Below are positions 1-8,804 of a stretch of 64,000 bases of DNA, piece after piece. The stretch comes from JAPUEK01 sp963815355. GTDB lineage: Bacteria > Pseudomonadota > Alphaproteobacteria > Rhodobacterales > Rhodobacteraceae. Position numbers and translations under genes: made by a program. Under the pieces are notes generated by a model. The model worked only from the letters and a program-made list of their open reading frames with translations. It was not told the DNA's origin and made no database searches. The DNA lies in NCBI GenBank assembly GCA_963815355.1, contig CAWFGJ010000013.1:868001-932000 (forward strand), given 5' to 3'. How positions within the stretch are numbered: the stretch's first letter is position 1; each line of letters opens with the position of its first letter.

Positions 1-596
1 GCCTCTGGGTCTTCGTTGCTGAGCATCGCGATGTCGCGGTGGCCGCATGCGACGAATGCCTCGACAGCAATCGCGACGCCACGCTGATCGTCGCAATTCA
101 CCGTATCAAACTCCAAGGCCGAGGCCTCGTGATGACCGATTGCGACCATCGGAATCTGCCGCGCATAGCGTGCCAAGGTTTCCCCCGTCATGCGCGGTGC
201 CACCAGGATCAACCCATCCATGCGGTTGTCGATCATCGATTCCACCAAACCGGTTTCGATCGAGGTCGCAGAATGCCCGATGCCGAACATGGCCTTATAG
301 TTTGACGGTTCCAGCACGCCGGTGATGCCGTCAACGATTTCAGGGATAAACGGGTTCGAGATTTCAACCAACAGAATACCGATGGTATAGGTCTGCCCCC
401 GCATGCCGCGCGCCGCAACGCTTGGGCGATAGCCGAGCCTTTCGATGGAGGCAGTGACCTTTTGCCGAAGCGAATTGCTCACGCCGTAAGCGTTTCGCAT
501 CACCTTTGACACCGCGGCAACCGACACACCGGCATCCTGAGCGACGGTCTTGATCGTCACACGAAGTGTCGGTGTGCGCGAATTTATCTCATTCAT
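1..596 (-). CDS. LacI-family transcriptional regulator (partial, C-terminus off the window)
   Basis: The reverse strand from 596 reads as an uninterrupted protein that runs off the left edge. An N-terminal helix-turn-helix of LacI type lies at about residues 13-33 (TIKTVAQDAGVSVAAVSKVM), followed by the hinge region (LGYRPSVAARGMR) and the start of a periplasmic-binding-like effector domain (TIGILLVEISNPF, later MVAIGHH). The ATG at 594-596 is the first one before the HTH. The gene is divergent from a rhamnosidase-ABC transporter operon with a palindromic tract between them, so it is most likely the local repressor, with a rhamnoside-derived sugar as inducer. The effector is inferred from neighbours, not from binding residues. 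Family assignment is firm; about 198 residues are visible of a usual 330-350. Confidence 0.93.
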   Translation of the reverse strand, partial: MNEINSRTPTLRVTIKTVAQDAGVSVAAVSKVMRNAYGVSNSLRQKVTASIERLGYRPSVAARGMRGQTYTIGILLVEISNPFIPEIVDGITGVLEPSNYKAMFGIGHSATSIETGLVESMIDNRMDGLILVAPRMTGETLARYARQIPMVAIGHHEASALEFDTVNCDDQRGVAIAVEAFVACGHRDIAMLSNEDPE

Positions 597-636
597 TTTG
601 GGATGTTCCGAGCGATTTTAGCGCCGCTATCCGAGC

Positions 637-694
637 TTACAAAAAAAATACTTGTAATGCAAATCGTTATGTAGAACGATCTACGTAGAACGAT
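637..694. promoter_or_regulatory. candidate LacI operator region
   Basis: Between the divergent regulator and rhamnosidase genes are several nested symmetries. ATCGTT-N6-AACGAT spans 663-680. GTAGAACGAT occurs at 671-680 and again at 685-694, a 14-base period. TTACAA-N9-TTGTAA spans 637-657. Such short palindromes between a LacI gene and its target operon are typical operator candidates. Binding is inferred. Confidence 0.45.
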
Positions 695-740
695 GCACAT
701 TTGCAGAATGACACTGCGGGCATCTTGAAGGGGCGTTCGG

Positions 741-3059
741 GTGACAGATCAAGGCAAAGTCTCAGGTGTGATCCTTGGTGCAAGGCCCATGCCTGCGCGC
801 AAGTGGACAGGCGCGATGATCGCCCCCATCGCCGATGCCGGGCAAGGCAAGCAAGCCAGCTTTGTTGCCAGGGATTTCAAGGTCGACCGCCTCGCCCCGA
901 GCTTGCTTCACATCTCGGCGCAGGGGCTTTATCGCTGTTTTATCAATGGGGTGCGGGTCGGCCAAGATCTGTTGACGCCGGGCTGGACCTGTTACGACGA
1001 CCGAATTGCTTATCAAAGCTATGAGGTCGGCGGGCTGTTGCAGCTTGGAACAAACCGGGTTGAGATTTGGCTGGGCGATGGGTGGTATCGGTCGCAAATG
1101 ATGTGGCCGGGGGCGATGCTGGTGAACACATGGGGTGACCGGATCGCGGCGATTGCTGACCTTGAGGGGGCGGTTACACTTTCGACAGATGCAAGCTGGC
1201 AGAGCGGGCTGCTGCCCGTCACGGCCTCGGGGATCTACTACGGCGAAGATTTTGATGCCCGTATTCGGCCTGTTGCTGATCAGGGCGTCGAGGTGTTGGC
1301 CTTTGATCCTGCGCTTTTGGTGCCACATGAAACGGCCCCTGTTAGGGAATTGCCCGCCCTGCCGGCCATTGAGGCATGGGACGACGCAGGCCGCCATGTC
1401 TATGACTTTGGCCAGAATGCCGGGGCCATTTTGCGCTTTACGGTTCAGGGCGATGCGGGTGCCATGGTGCGGGTCGAGCATTCCGAGGTGTTGGGCCCGA
1501 ACCGCGCATTTGATAATCGCAACTACCGTTCGGCACGGGCCGAGGTGCATTATACCCTGAAAGGCGGCGCGCCCGAAACCTATGCGGCGATGTTCAGCTT
1601 TCAGGGCTTTCGCTATGCGCGGCTGACCGTCACAGGGCATGCGACGATTAACCATGTCGAGATGGTGCCGATTTCCTCGGTGCCAGAGGCTGCGGGCAGT
1701 TTCACCTGCGGCGAGCCTGCTGTGAACCGTTTGGTGCAAAACACGATCTGGTCGCAGCGGTCGAATTTTATCGAAGTGCCGACTGATTGCCCGCAGCGAG
1801 ACGAGCGTTTGGGCTGGACGGGGGATGCCCAAGTCTTTGCGGGCACGGCCTGTTGGCTGGCCGATTGCGAAAGCTTTTTGGCAAAATTCCTGCGCGATGT
1901 CATGCATGATCAGCGCCCAGATGGCGCTGTGCCGCATTTTTCGCCCGATCCGACGCGGTTGCATCCGGGTGTCGTGCCGGGTGATTGGGCGGGGTCAACC
2001 GGGTGGGGCGATGCCATCGTGGTGATCCCGTGGCAGCTTTATCAACACTACGGCGATCCGGCGATTTTGCAGCAATGCTTTCCGGCAATGGTCAAATGGC
2101 TGGATTATCTGTGGTCTTTGGGCGATGGGCCGCTTTTGCAGACCAATTCGCATTGGGGGTCCAAGGGCTTTAGTTTTGGGGATTGGTTGCAGCCGGTTGG
2201 CGACAACCGTAAGCCGCGCCCGACCATTGCCGATGACTGTGCCGCGACGATCTATCACTTCATTTCCACCGATCTTGCCGCGAAAATTGCGGCTGTCATC
2301 GGTGATCCGGCGCAAGGCGACCTTGAACGCCGCGCCGCCGCGATCAAAGCCGCCTTTGCACATGAGTTTATCGCCCCATCGGGTCGATTGGCGCACAACG
2401 ATCAGACGTCTTATGCGCTGTGCTTCCTCTATGGGTTGGTGCCGGATCCGCATATGCCGGCGGCAAAAGCGCACTTCCGCAAGGCGGTCGAGGATGCCGA
2501 TTACCTGATTGGCACCGGTTTTATCGGCACGCCTGCCTTGCTGCCTGCGCTGACCAAACTCGGCATGACGGATTTGGTGGAAAAGGTTTTTCTGAACCGT
2601 GAGGTGCCGGGCTGGCTGTATCAGGTCGATCAAGGGGCGACCACGATTTGGGAGCGGTGGGATTCGATTGCGCCAGATGGCACGATTTATGACCCGATGA
2701 TGAACAGCTATAACCACTATGCTTATGGCGCCGTGTGCCAATGGCTGTTTGAACAGGTCGCGGGGATGGTGCCGCAGCCTGGGTTTGATGTGGTTGATCT
2801 GGCACCCACCATTCTGCCTGCACTGTCACCGGTTGCGGCCTGGCATGACTGCCGCCACGGCCGGATTGAGGCGCAGTGGCAGTTGGACGGCCGCCGCGTG
2901 ACCTATGTGGTCAACCTGCCCGAAGGCTGCACAGGGCGGCTGAGCCGGGACCCGGCACATCAGGATTACCGTATAAATGGCAAGAGCTTAACCCTGCCGC
3001 CCGAGGGTGTCATGCTGCCGTCCGGGCAGCACGAAATTACGTTTGAGTTGACGACCTGA
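741..3059 (+). CDS. alpha-L-rhamnosidase, glycoside hydrolase family 78
   Basis: Inverting glycosidase that releases terminal L-rhamnose from rhamnosides. The central family signature DCPQRDERLGWTGD lies near residues 347-360, holding the conserved acidic residues. TTIWERWDS near residue 635 carries the Glu expected as general base. The N-terminal half is beta-rich (VYDFGQNAGAILRFTVQG), as in the rhamnosidase N and concanavalin-like domains. At 772 residues it is shorter than many GH78 enzymes of 900-1100. No signal peptide is visible, so it should be cytoplasmic and act on imported glycosides, consistent with the ABC importer genes directly downstream. Start is GTG at 741, chosen because GAAGGGG lies about seven bases upstream. 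First gene of the operon. Confidence 0.92.
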   Translation: MTDQGKVSGVILGARPMPARKWTGAMIAPIADAGQGKQASFVARDFKVDRLAPSLLHISAQGLYRCFINGVRVGQDLLTPGWTCYDDRIAYQSYEVGGLLQLGTNRVEIWLGDGWYRSQMMWPGAMLVNTWGDRIAAIADLEGAVTLSTDASWQSGLLPVTASGIYYGEDFDARIRPVADQGVEVLAFDPALLVPHETAPVRELPALPAIEAWDDAGRHVYDFGQNAGAILRFTVQGDAGAMVRVEHSEVLGPNRAFDNRNYRSARAEVHYTLKGGAPETYAAMFSFQGFRYARLTVTGHATINHVEMVPISSVPEAAGSFTCGEPAVNRLVQNTIWSQRSNFIEVPTDCPQRDERLGWTGDAQVFAGTACWLADCESFLAKFLRDVMHDQRPDGAVPHFSPDPTRLHPGVVPGDWAGSTGWGDAIVVIPWQLYQHYGDPAILQQCFPAMVKWLDYLWSLGDGPLLQTNSHWGSKGFSFGDWLQPVGDNRKPRPTIADDCAATIYHFISTDLAAKIAAVIGDPAQGDLERRAAAIKAAFAHEFIAPSGRLAHNDQTSYALCFLYGLVPDPHMPAAKAHFRKAVEDADYLIGTGFIGTPALLPALTKLGMTDLVEKVFLNREVPGWLYQVDQGATTIWERWDSIAPDGTIYDPMMNSYNHYAYGAVCQWLFEQVAGMVPQPGFDVVDLAPTILPALSPVAAWHDCRHGRIEAQWQLDGRRVTYVVNLPEGCTGRLSRDPAHQDYRINGKSLTLPPEGVMLPSGQHEITFELTT

Positions 3060-3091
3060 ACCATAATCCAAAGTCTCTGGGAGGAGAAACG

Positions 3092-4369
3092 ATGACCAAA
3101 CTAACCCACAGTTTCGCGCTGGCTTCCGCGATGACAATTCTGGCTGGAATGGCGCAAGCCGAGGTCAAGCTTGCGGTTCTGATCGACGGCAATGCTGAAA
3201 CTGTCACGGCGATGGAAGCGCTGACCGCCGCCTATACCGCCGCGCATCCTGATGTAACCTTCGCAATCGAGACCCGCCCCGGCGGCGCAGAAGGCGACAA
3301 CATGATCAAGACGCGTCTGGCAACAGGTGAGGCAGGCGATATCCTGAACTATAACTCCGGCTCGTTGTTTCAGGCGCTGAACCCGACGCAAACCTTGGCA
3401 GACCTGAGCAATATCGCGGGCCAAGCCAACGTGCTCGACAGCTTCAAGCCCGTTGTGACCGGTACGGATGGTGTCGTGCGCGGTGTGCCATTTGGCGCGG
3501 CGATGGGCGGCGGTATTTACTACAACAAAAAGATCTATGCAGAGCTTGGCCTTTCGGTTCCCAAGACGTGGGACGAGTTCATGGCCAACAACGAAAAGAT
3601 CAAAGCCGCAGGCAAGGTCGCCGTTGCGCAAACCTATAAGGACACTTGGACAAGCCAGCTTTTCGTTCTTGCCGACTTTTTCAACGTGCAGGCAGCAGAG
3701 CCAACCTTTGCCGCGGAGTACACCGCGAACAAGGCGAAATACGCCACATCGCCCGCTGCTGCCGCTGGGTTCCAGCATTTGGAAGACGTGTTCAAGGCAG
3801 GCTATCTGAACGCCGACTTTGGCGCGGCAACCTTTGATGATGGCGTGCGCATGGTCGCCACCGGCGAGGCCGCCCATTACCCGATGCTGACTTTCGCGCT
3901 GGGCAACATCAAGCAAAACTACCCTGAGAACGTCAACGATGTCGGCTTTTTCGCGCAACCCGGCAATGACGCGGCCAAGAACGGGCTGACCGTCTGGATG
4001 CCGATGGCGCTCTATGTGCCTTCGGCCAGCGAGCACGTTGCGGAATCCAAAGACTTCCTTAGCTTTGTGGCTTCGGTTGAAGGCTGCAAGGTGATGATCG
4101 ACGCGATTGGCGCGACCGGGCCCTATCTGATCAAGGATTGCGCGCTGCCGGCTGATGTGGCGCCTTCGGTTGCCGATATGTTGCCCTATTTCCAGACCGA
4201 AGGCATGACAGCACCAGCGCTGGAATTCCTGTCGCCCATCAAGGGCCCTGCGCTGGAACAGTTTACGGTTGAGGTTGGCTCGGGCATTCGTCCTGCCACC
4301 GAAGCCGCAGCGCTTTATGATGGCGATGTTGAAAAGCAAGCCAAGCAGTTGGGTTTGCCGAACTGGTGA
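3092..4369 (+). CDS. sugar ABC transporter substrate-binding protein (family 1)
   Basis: Periplasmic binding protein of a carbohydrate importer. It begins with a signal peptide (positive start MTKLTHS, hydrophobic core, predicted cut after AQA at about residue 23). The mature part has the bacterial extracellular solute-binding family 1 pattern, with features such as VPFGAAMGGGIYYNKKIY (about 130) and the MPMALYVPSAS segment late in the protein. Length 425 is normal for the family. A GGAGG ribosome binding site precedes the ATG at 3092. It sits 32 bases after the rhamnosidase and upstream of two permeases and an ATPase, so it probably binds a rhamnose-containing oligosaccharide. The ligand is inferred from context only. 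Confidence 0.9.
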   Translation: MTKLTHSFALASAMTILAGMAQAEVKLAVLIDGNAETVTAMEALTAAYTAAHPDVTFAIETRPGGAEGDNMIKTRLATGEAGDILNYNSGSLFQALNPTQTLADLSNIAGQANVLDSFKPVVTGTDGVVRGVPFGAAMGGGIYYNKKIYAELGLSVPKTWDEFMANNEKIKAAGKVAVAQTYKDTWTSQLFVLADFFNVQAAEPTFAAEYTANKAKYATSPAAAAGFQHLEDVFKAGYLNADFGAATFDDGVRMVATGEAAHYPMLTFALGNIKQNYPENVNDVGFFAQPGNDAAKNGLTVWMPMALYVPSASEHVAESKDFLSFVASVEGCKVMIDAIGATGPYLIKDCALPADVAPSVADMLPYFQTEGMTAPALEFLSPIKGPALEQFTVEVGSGIRPATEAAALYDGDVEKQAKQLGLPNW

Positions 4370-4459
4370 TCTCCCCATCAGGACGCGGCTTGTGATTTGA
4401 ACATCGCTTGCACCCAAACCCGGATGTAAGCAGGGATCACGATCCGCAAACGGCAACTT

Positions 4460-4485
4460 GCCCCCGCCCATCAAAGGGCGGGGGC
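4460..4485 (+). promoter_or_regulatory. intercistronic GC hairpin
   Basis: GCCCCCGCCC and GGGCGGGGGC form a perfect ten-base-pair stem with a six-base loop in the 135-base gap between the binding-protein and first permease genes. There is no T-run, so it is more likely an RNA-stabilising or partial-attenuation hairpin that lets the binding protein be made in excess of the membrane proteins, as in other ABC operons. Confidence 0.6.
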
Positions 4486-4504
4486 GCATTTACCGGAAGG
4501 CCCT

Positions 4505-5365
4505 ATGCAACACAAATCCCCCTATCCCTATTGGTTCGTCGCGCCCGCCGCAGTGGTCTATACGGTGCTGTTTCTGGTGCCGACGCTGGCCTCTTTCTGG
4601 TTCAGCCTGACGCGCTGGGATTTGTTTTCTGCGACCTATATCGGGCTTGAAAACTTTCGCCAGTTTTTCTCGGAACCCTTTATGGGGCAAAGCCTGATCC
4701 ATACCGTGATTTATGCCGTTACCACCTCGGGGCTGAAAACGGTGATCGGGCTTTTGTTGGCGGTTCTGCTGACCTCTGGCCTCTATGCACAGGGTTTTTT
4801 GCGCACCGTGGTGTTCTTTCCGGTTCTGGTTTCAACCATCGGCATCGGCCTGACCTTTACCGCGCTGCTGCATCCAACCAAAGGCGCGGTCAATCTGGGA
4901 TTGGCGGCGCTTGGGGTTGCGGGGCCGGGCTGGCTGACCAATCCGAGCATCGCGCTGTTTTCTGTGGCGCTGGTCGATGTCTGGAAAGGCGTTGGCCTTG
5001 CGACCTTGATTTTCATCGCGGGGTTGGCATCGATCAACCAAGACTATTACGAGGCCGCTCGCATCGATGGCGCGACCCGGAGGCAGATGTTCTGGCGCAT
5101 CACCGTGCCGCTGGTGCGCCCTGCCACCATCACCGTGATCACGCTGTCGTTGATCGGCGGATTGCGCAGTTTCGATCTGATCTGGGCGATGACGCGGGGC
5201 GGGCCGGGGTTCAGTTCGGACGTCTTGGCCTCGGTGGTTTATAAACAATATCAAGCCGGGTTTTACGGTCTGTCAACGGCTGGCAACGTGATCTTGTTCC
5301 TGCTGATCGCGGCATTGGTGCTTCCGCTGACGCTATGGTTCAACCGCCGCGAGGTCGAACTATGA
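4505..5365 (+). CDS. sugar ABC transporter permease (MalF/UgpA type)
   Basis: Inner-membrane subunit of the carbohydrate importer, 286 residues with about six hydrophobic helices. The EAA loop that docks the ATPase is visible near residues 180-205 (YYEAARIDGATRRQMFWRI). The segment RGGPGFSSDVLASVVYKQ near the C-terminus is typical of the MalF/UgpA branch. A GGAAGG site precedes the ATG at 4505. Its stop codon overlaps the start of the second permease in an ATGA arrangement, implying translational coupling. Operon context links it to the rhamnosidase. Specific substrate unknown. Confidence 0.93.
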   Translation: MQHKSPYPYWFVAPAAVVYTVLFLVPTLASFWFSLTRWDLFSATYIGLENFRQFFSEPFMGQSLIHTVIYAVTTSGLKTVIGLLLAVLLTSGLYAQGFLRTVVFFPVLVSTIGIGLTFTALLHPTKGAVNLGLAALGVAGPGWLTNPSIALFSVALVDVWKGVGLATLIFIAGLASINQDYYEAARIDGATRRQMFWRITVPLVRPATITVITLSLIGGLRSFDLIWAMTRGGPGFSSDVLASVVYKQYQAGFYGLSTAGNVILFLLIAALVLPLTLWFNRREVEL

Positions 5366-6186
5366 CCCGCCGCCAGCGTCTGACCGGATACGCCGCCATC
5401 GCTGCTGCCTTCGTGATCTTTATCGTGCCGTTTATCTTTGTGCTGTTTGTGGCCGCAAAAACCAAGCGTGAGGCTTCGCAACTGAATTTCTCTTGGCCAA
5501 GCGAATGGCAGCTTTGGCAGAACTTTGTCGAGGTGATCCAGGCCCGAGACTATGTGTTGCTGCTGGCCTATTTCAATTCCATCGTGATCACTGTCGGGGC
5601 GGTCACCCTGTTGGTGCTGTTTTCTGCGATGGTGGGGTATCTGCTGCAACGGCGCGCGTCGCGCTGGAACGGAGTGATCTATGGCTTTGTGCTGGCGGGG
5701 CTGATGATTCCGCCCGCAGTGGTGCCGACGATCTGGGTGTTGCAAGGCCTTGGCCTGTTCAAAACCTTGTGGGGGATGATCCTGATCCAGGTGGCCTATT
5801 GCTTGCCGTTTTCGATCCTGCTGTACCGGTCGTTCATCGGCACCATTCCGCGCGATCTGGATGAAGCGGCGCGCATTGACGGGGCAAAGCCGTTGCAGCT
5901 TTTCTTCAAGGTAATCCTGCCGCTGCTCAAACCCGTGACCGTGACGAATATCGTCGTGCAATCCATTGCAATCTTTAACGATTTCACCAATCCGCTGTAT
6001 TATCTTCCCGGCAAGAACAACGTCACTGTGCAGCTGACACTTTACAATTTCCAAAGCCAATTCGCCACGCAGTTCAATCTGCTGTTCATGAACATCCTGC
6101 TGGTGACAATTCCGCCGCTGATCGTTTTCATCTTTTTCAACCGTCAGATCGTCGCGGGCATGACCGCTGGCGGCGTAAAGGGCTAG
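5362..6186 (+). CDS. sugar ABC transporter permease (MalG/UgpE type)
   Basis: Second membrane subunit, 274 residues from the ATG at 5362 that overlaps the previous stop by four bases. Six hydrophobic segments are visible, and the EAA motif reads DLDEAARIDGAKPLQLFF near residues 170-187. The C-terminal tail ends FNRQIVAGMTAGGVKG, the conserved QIVAGLTAGAVKG-like ending of MalG-type permeases. An in-frame start further upstream would add nine residues but would overlap the previous gene more; the overlapping ATG is preferred. It pairs with the MalF-type subunit and the ATPase three bases downstream. Confidence 0.93.
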   Translation: MTRRQRLTGYAAIAAAFVIFIVPFIFVLFVAAKTKREASQLNFSWPSEWQLWQNFVEVIQARDYVLLLAYFNSIVITVGAVTLLVLFSAMVGYLLQRRASRWNGVIYGFVLAGLMIPPAVVPTIWVLQGLGLFKTLWGMILIQVAYCLPFSILLYRSFIGTIPRDLDEAARIDGAKPLQLFFKVILPLLKPVTVTNIVVQSIAIFNDFTNPLYYLPGKNNVTVQLTLYNFQSQFATQFNLLFMNILLVTIPPLIVFIFFNRQIVAGMTAGGVKG

Positions 6187-6189
6187 ACC

Positions 6190-7170
6190 ATGGCAAACGT
6201 CGTTCTCACAAACCTGCGTAAAAGCTTTGGCGCAGTCGATGTCATCAAGGGTATCAACCTGCGGGTCGAAGATGGTGAGTTTTGCGTCTTTGTCGGCCCC
6301 TCGGGCTGTGGCAAGTCAACGCTGCTGCGCATCATTGCGGGGCTGGAAACGGCAACCAGTGGTGGGCTGGAAATCGACAGCGTTGATGTGAAAAACGCCG
6401 AGCCCGCCGACCGTGGCATTGCCATGGTGTTTCAATCCTATGCGCTTTATCCGCATCTGACGGTGCGCGAAAATATCGGTTTTGGCCTGTCGCTGGCCAA
6501 GCGCCCCAAGGCCGAGATCGCCCAAAAGGTTGAGGCAGCGGCCGATGCGCTGCACCTGCGCCCCTTGCTGGACCGAAAGCCCAAAGCCCTGTCGGGAGGG
6601 CAGCGCCAACGCGTTGCCATTGGCCGCGCGATTGTGCGCGACCCAAAGGTGTTCTTGTTTGATGAACCGCTGTCGAACCTTGACGCATCCCTGCGCGCGC
6701 AAATGCGGATGGAACTGACCGAATTGCACGCCAAACTGGGTGCCACGATGATTTACGTCACCCACGATCAGGTCGAAGCGATGACGATGGCCGACAAGAT
6801 CGTGGTGCTGAATGGCGGCCAGATCGAACAGATCGGCGCACCGATGGAGCTTTACAACCACCCCGCCAGCCCCTTCGTTGCAGGCTTTATCGGCAGCCCG
6901 AAAATGAACCTCTTTGACGGTGAGTTGGCCAAAGCAATGGGTTGCACAACCTATGGCATCCGGCCCGAACATATCACGGTGTCACAAGATCAGGGCCAAT
7001 GGCGCGGAAGAATTCTTCATATTGAGAAACTAGGCGCGGACGCCATCCTCCACTGCGAAATTGCAAGCGCAGAGATGATGGTTGTGCGGACACAAGGGGA
7101 TACCAAATTGACGATTGGCGAGGAAATCTGGCTTGCTCCCTTGGCGGGTAAAGAACATCGATTCACCTAA
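6190..7170 (+). CDS. sugar ABC transporter ATP-binding protein (UgpC/MalK type)
   Basis: Nucleotide-binding subunit energising the importer. Walker A GPSGCGKST (about 37-45), Q-loop FQSYALYPHLTVREN, signature LSGGQRQRVAIGRA (about 136), Walker B VFLFDEPLSNLDASLR and switch His in YVTHDQVEAM are all present. The C-terminal TOBE/OB region with GIRPEHI is there, but the protein is 326 residues against about 350-370 for many MalK/UgpC proteins, so the regulatory tail is short. It is the last gene of the rhamnoside operon, starting three bases after the second permease. No pseudogene signs. Confidence 0.93.
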   Translation: MANVVLTNLRKSFGAVDVIKGINLRVEDGEFCVFVGPSGCGKSTLLRIIAGLETATSGGLEIDSVDVKNAEPADRGIAMVFQSYALYPHLTVRENIGFGLSLAKRPKAEIAQKVEAAADALHLRPLLDRKPKALSGGQRQRVAIGRAIVRDPKVFLFDEPLSNLDASLRAQMRMELTELHAKLGATMIYVTHDQVEAMTMADKIVVLNGGQIEQIGAPMELYNHPASPFVAGFIGSPKMNLFDGELAKAMGCTTYGIRPEHITVSQDQGQWRGRILHIEKLGADAILHCEIASAEMMVVRTQGDTKLTIGEEIWLAPLAGKEHRFT

Positions 7171-7370
7171 TCGCGTCGAGCGCTGGTAACAACCTCCACG
7201 ATTAATCGATGCCATGCTTTCGAGGTTCATCTCGCTAGCTGTTTGATTTCTGATCTGCCCCCGGTGGTCCCTCGTTCATAACGAGAGTCCTTGGGTTTGT
7301 GATCCGCTCCCCAACCTTGGACCGACCGAAGGCAGAGTTTTCCGGCTACGCTCAGGGCAACGAGGGGCCG

Positions 7371-7484
7371 CAGGTGGAAAACCGGTTTGGTTGGGATGTT
7401 GAGGGCGTGGAAATCCGGGTGATCCTGGACTTTGGCGCGGGCTTCATCGACCACCGCGGTTGGTTCCAGAACGCTGGCGCGTGA
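7371..7484 (+). pseudogene. relic: C-terminal end of a phage head protein (capsid-like)
   Basis: A reading frame ending at 7484 gives a peptide containing VEGVEIRVILDFGAGFIDHRG and then FQNAGA. This resembles the C-terminus of phage major head proteins, in which a conserved DFG...ID.RG...N.G tail is common. No start or upstream domain is visible, so only the last ~37 residues survive. It is followed two bases later by a gpW-like start. The upstream 200 bases show no coding signal. Assignment is from memory of the motif and is moderate to low. Confidence 0.4.
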
Positions 7485-7485
7485 C

Positions 7486-7605
7486 GTGGCTGACCTCGCC
7501 CAACTCACCGCCTGGCGCGACGCCCTGACCCTCGACATTTCGCAGAGAGCGCGGACATACATCGTTGCCGCAGGCCGGATGATTTCCGGGCTCGTCTTCA
7601 AGTAG
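7486..7605 (+). pseudogene. relic: start of a phage gpW-like head-tail joining protein
   Basis: From GTG 7486 the frame reads VADLAQLTAWRDAL, which matches the usual opening of small gpW-family head-tail connector proteins (MADLAQLTAWREAL type). The following 25 residues (TLDISQRARTYIVAAGRM...) do not continue the family pattern and a stop follows at 7605, so the gene appears truncated and fused to unrelated sequence. Together with the preceding head-protein tail it marks a separate phage scar from the prophage at 16.8 kb. I see no gene in the remaining 7606-7848. Confidence 0.45.
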
Positions 7606-7848
7606 CGAAAGGGGGAGCGTTTTGTTTTGGCAGACCGCTAAACCCCCGCTCAAGCCGGTCTCTTCTGACAGTGCCGCACCGAAACAACGAGCGGTAAACG
7701 GGCCTTGGCGACGTAAGGCTGACTGATGTCGGGCCAGCCAGTTGGGGCCTCACGACTAAACACTTCCGGGGATCACCGGCCAGATACGCACGTTGCTTAG
7801 GGGTTGAGGATTGGGTCACGATCAGGCTTCGGGACCTTCCCGAATGAA

Positions 7849-8715
7849 TTACAGCTGCCGCAACCAGTTGGTGAAGGCGTCGATGGCCTTTGCGCGGTTG
7901 GGCTTTCGCGGACGGGCCAGGAAATATCCGTAGGATGACAGCTCCACCTCGGAAAGGCGCACCAGGTGTCCGTCCGCCAGCTCCCTCGACACCAGCGCAT
8001 CGTTCAGGGCGATCCCCTGACCGTCTATGACGGCCTGCACACGGACGTTCGGGTCCGGAATGATCAGGGTGTCTTTGCGGGTTTGAGGGGGCAGCCCGGC
8101 GACGTCCAGCCAATCCGACCACGCATTGCTGCCGTCGTGATCACGCAGGAGCGTGAATTCGGAAAATGCGCGCTTCAGGCCGACTTCCCGCACCCGCTCC
8201 GCCGCGTCAGGGTTGCCAACGGGCCAAGCGGGCATTGGCATGAACGGCTGAATGTCGACGTCATCCCACACCCCGTTGCCCCAGCGGATGGCGAGATCGA
8301 CACCCTGCCGTTCAAGGTCAAAAAGTTGCGTCATGGGTTGAATGCGCAGCTGGATGTCTGGATGCTTTTGCATGAAGGTCATCAGGCGCGGCGACAGCCA
8401 GCGCGCGGCGAAATAGCTGGACATACCGACGGTCAGTGTGGCGTCGCCACCTTTCAGACGATTCAGTGCAGCCTCTATTTCCCGGTATTGCGTCTGACAG
8501 GCGTTCAAAATATCTTGCCCCTCTCGCGTTAAACTAACTCCGCGCGACTTGCGTTGAAACAGCGTGAGGTCCAGATCCGCCTCGAGCGTCGTGACCTGAT
8601 AACTGACAGCACCTTTGGTCATATTGAGGGCTTCAGCAGCCGCTGAAAAGCTGCCGTGCTGTGCGATTTCAACGAACATGCGCAGGGTATCGTGATGCTT
8701 GAATGGGGACGCCAT
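7849..8715 (-). CDS. LysR-family transcriptional regulator (GcvA-like)
   Basis: DNA-binding regulator of 288 residues. The N-terminal winged HTH is clear (FVEIAQHGSFSAAAEALNMT, then KGAVSYQVTTLEADLDLTLF), followed by a LysR substrate-binding domain (FAARWLSPRLMTF, IQPMTQLFDLERQGVDLAIRWG). The FDLERQGVDLAIRWG pattern is characteristic of the GcvA subgroup. Start is the ATG at 8713-8715 (MASPFKHHDTLRMF); longer starts would run into the divergent gene. It is divergent from an MttB-family methyltransferase and a GcvT-like gene, which it probably controls. The inducer is unknown; a methylated amine or glycine derivative is a reasonable guess. Confidence 0.92.
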   Translation of the reverse strand: MASPFKHHDTLRMFVEIAQHGSFSAAAEALNMTKGAVSYQVTTLEADLDLTLFQRKSRGVSLTREGQDILNACQTQYREIEAALNRLKGGDATLTVGMSSYFAARWLSPRLMTFMQKHPDIQLRIQPMTQLFDLERQGVDLAIRWGNGVWDDVDIQPFMPMPAWPVGNPDAAERVREVGLKRAFSEFTLLRDHDGSNAWSDWLDVAGLPPQTRKDTLIIPDPNVRVQAVIDGQGIALNDALVSRELADGHLVRLSEVELSSYGYFLARPRKPNRAKAIDAFTNWLRQL

Positions 8716-8724
8716 AACAGGATC

Positions 8725-8750
8725 GTACAAATAATTTGAACGAAGTGTAC
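8725..8750. promoter_or_regulatory. candidate LysR binding site
   Basis: GTACA-N16-TGTAC is an inverted repeat just upstream of the LysR start and ahead of the divergent methyltransferase gene. Position and symmetry suit a LysR-type site, though the classical T-N11-A core is not obvious. Confidence 0.35.
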
Positions 8751-8804
8751 AGATAAATTCGATTGTCGTTCTGGCTTTAGGCGTCAAAGTCGCGGCACAC
8801 AGTC

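Noticed and set aside
762..4489. Long minus-strand open frames opposite the rhamnosidase and binding-protein genes (about 400 and 462 codons)
   Set aside because: They are high-GC antisense frames with Arg/Pro/His-rich translations and no family motifs, while the plus strand holds clear GH78 and binding-protein genes.
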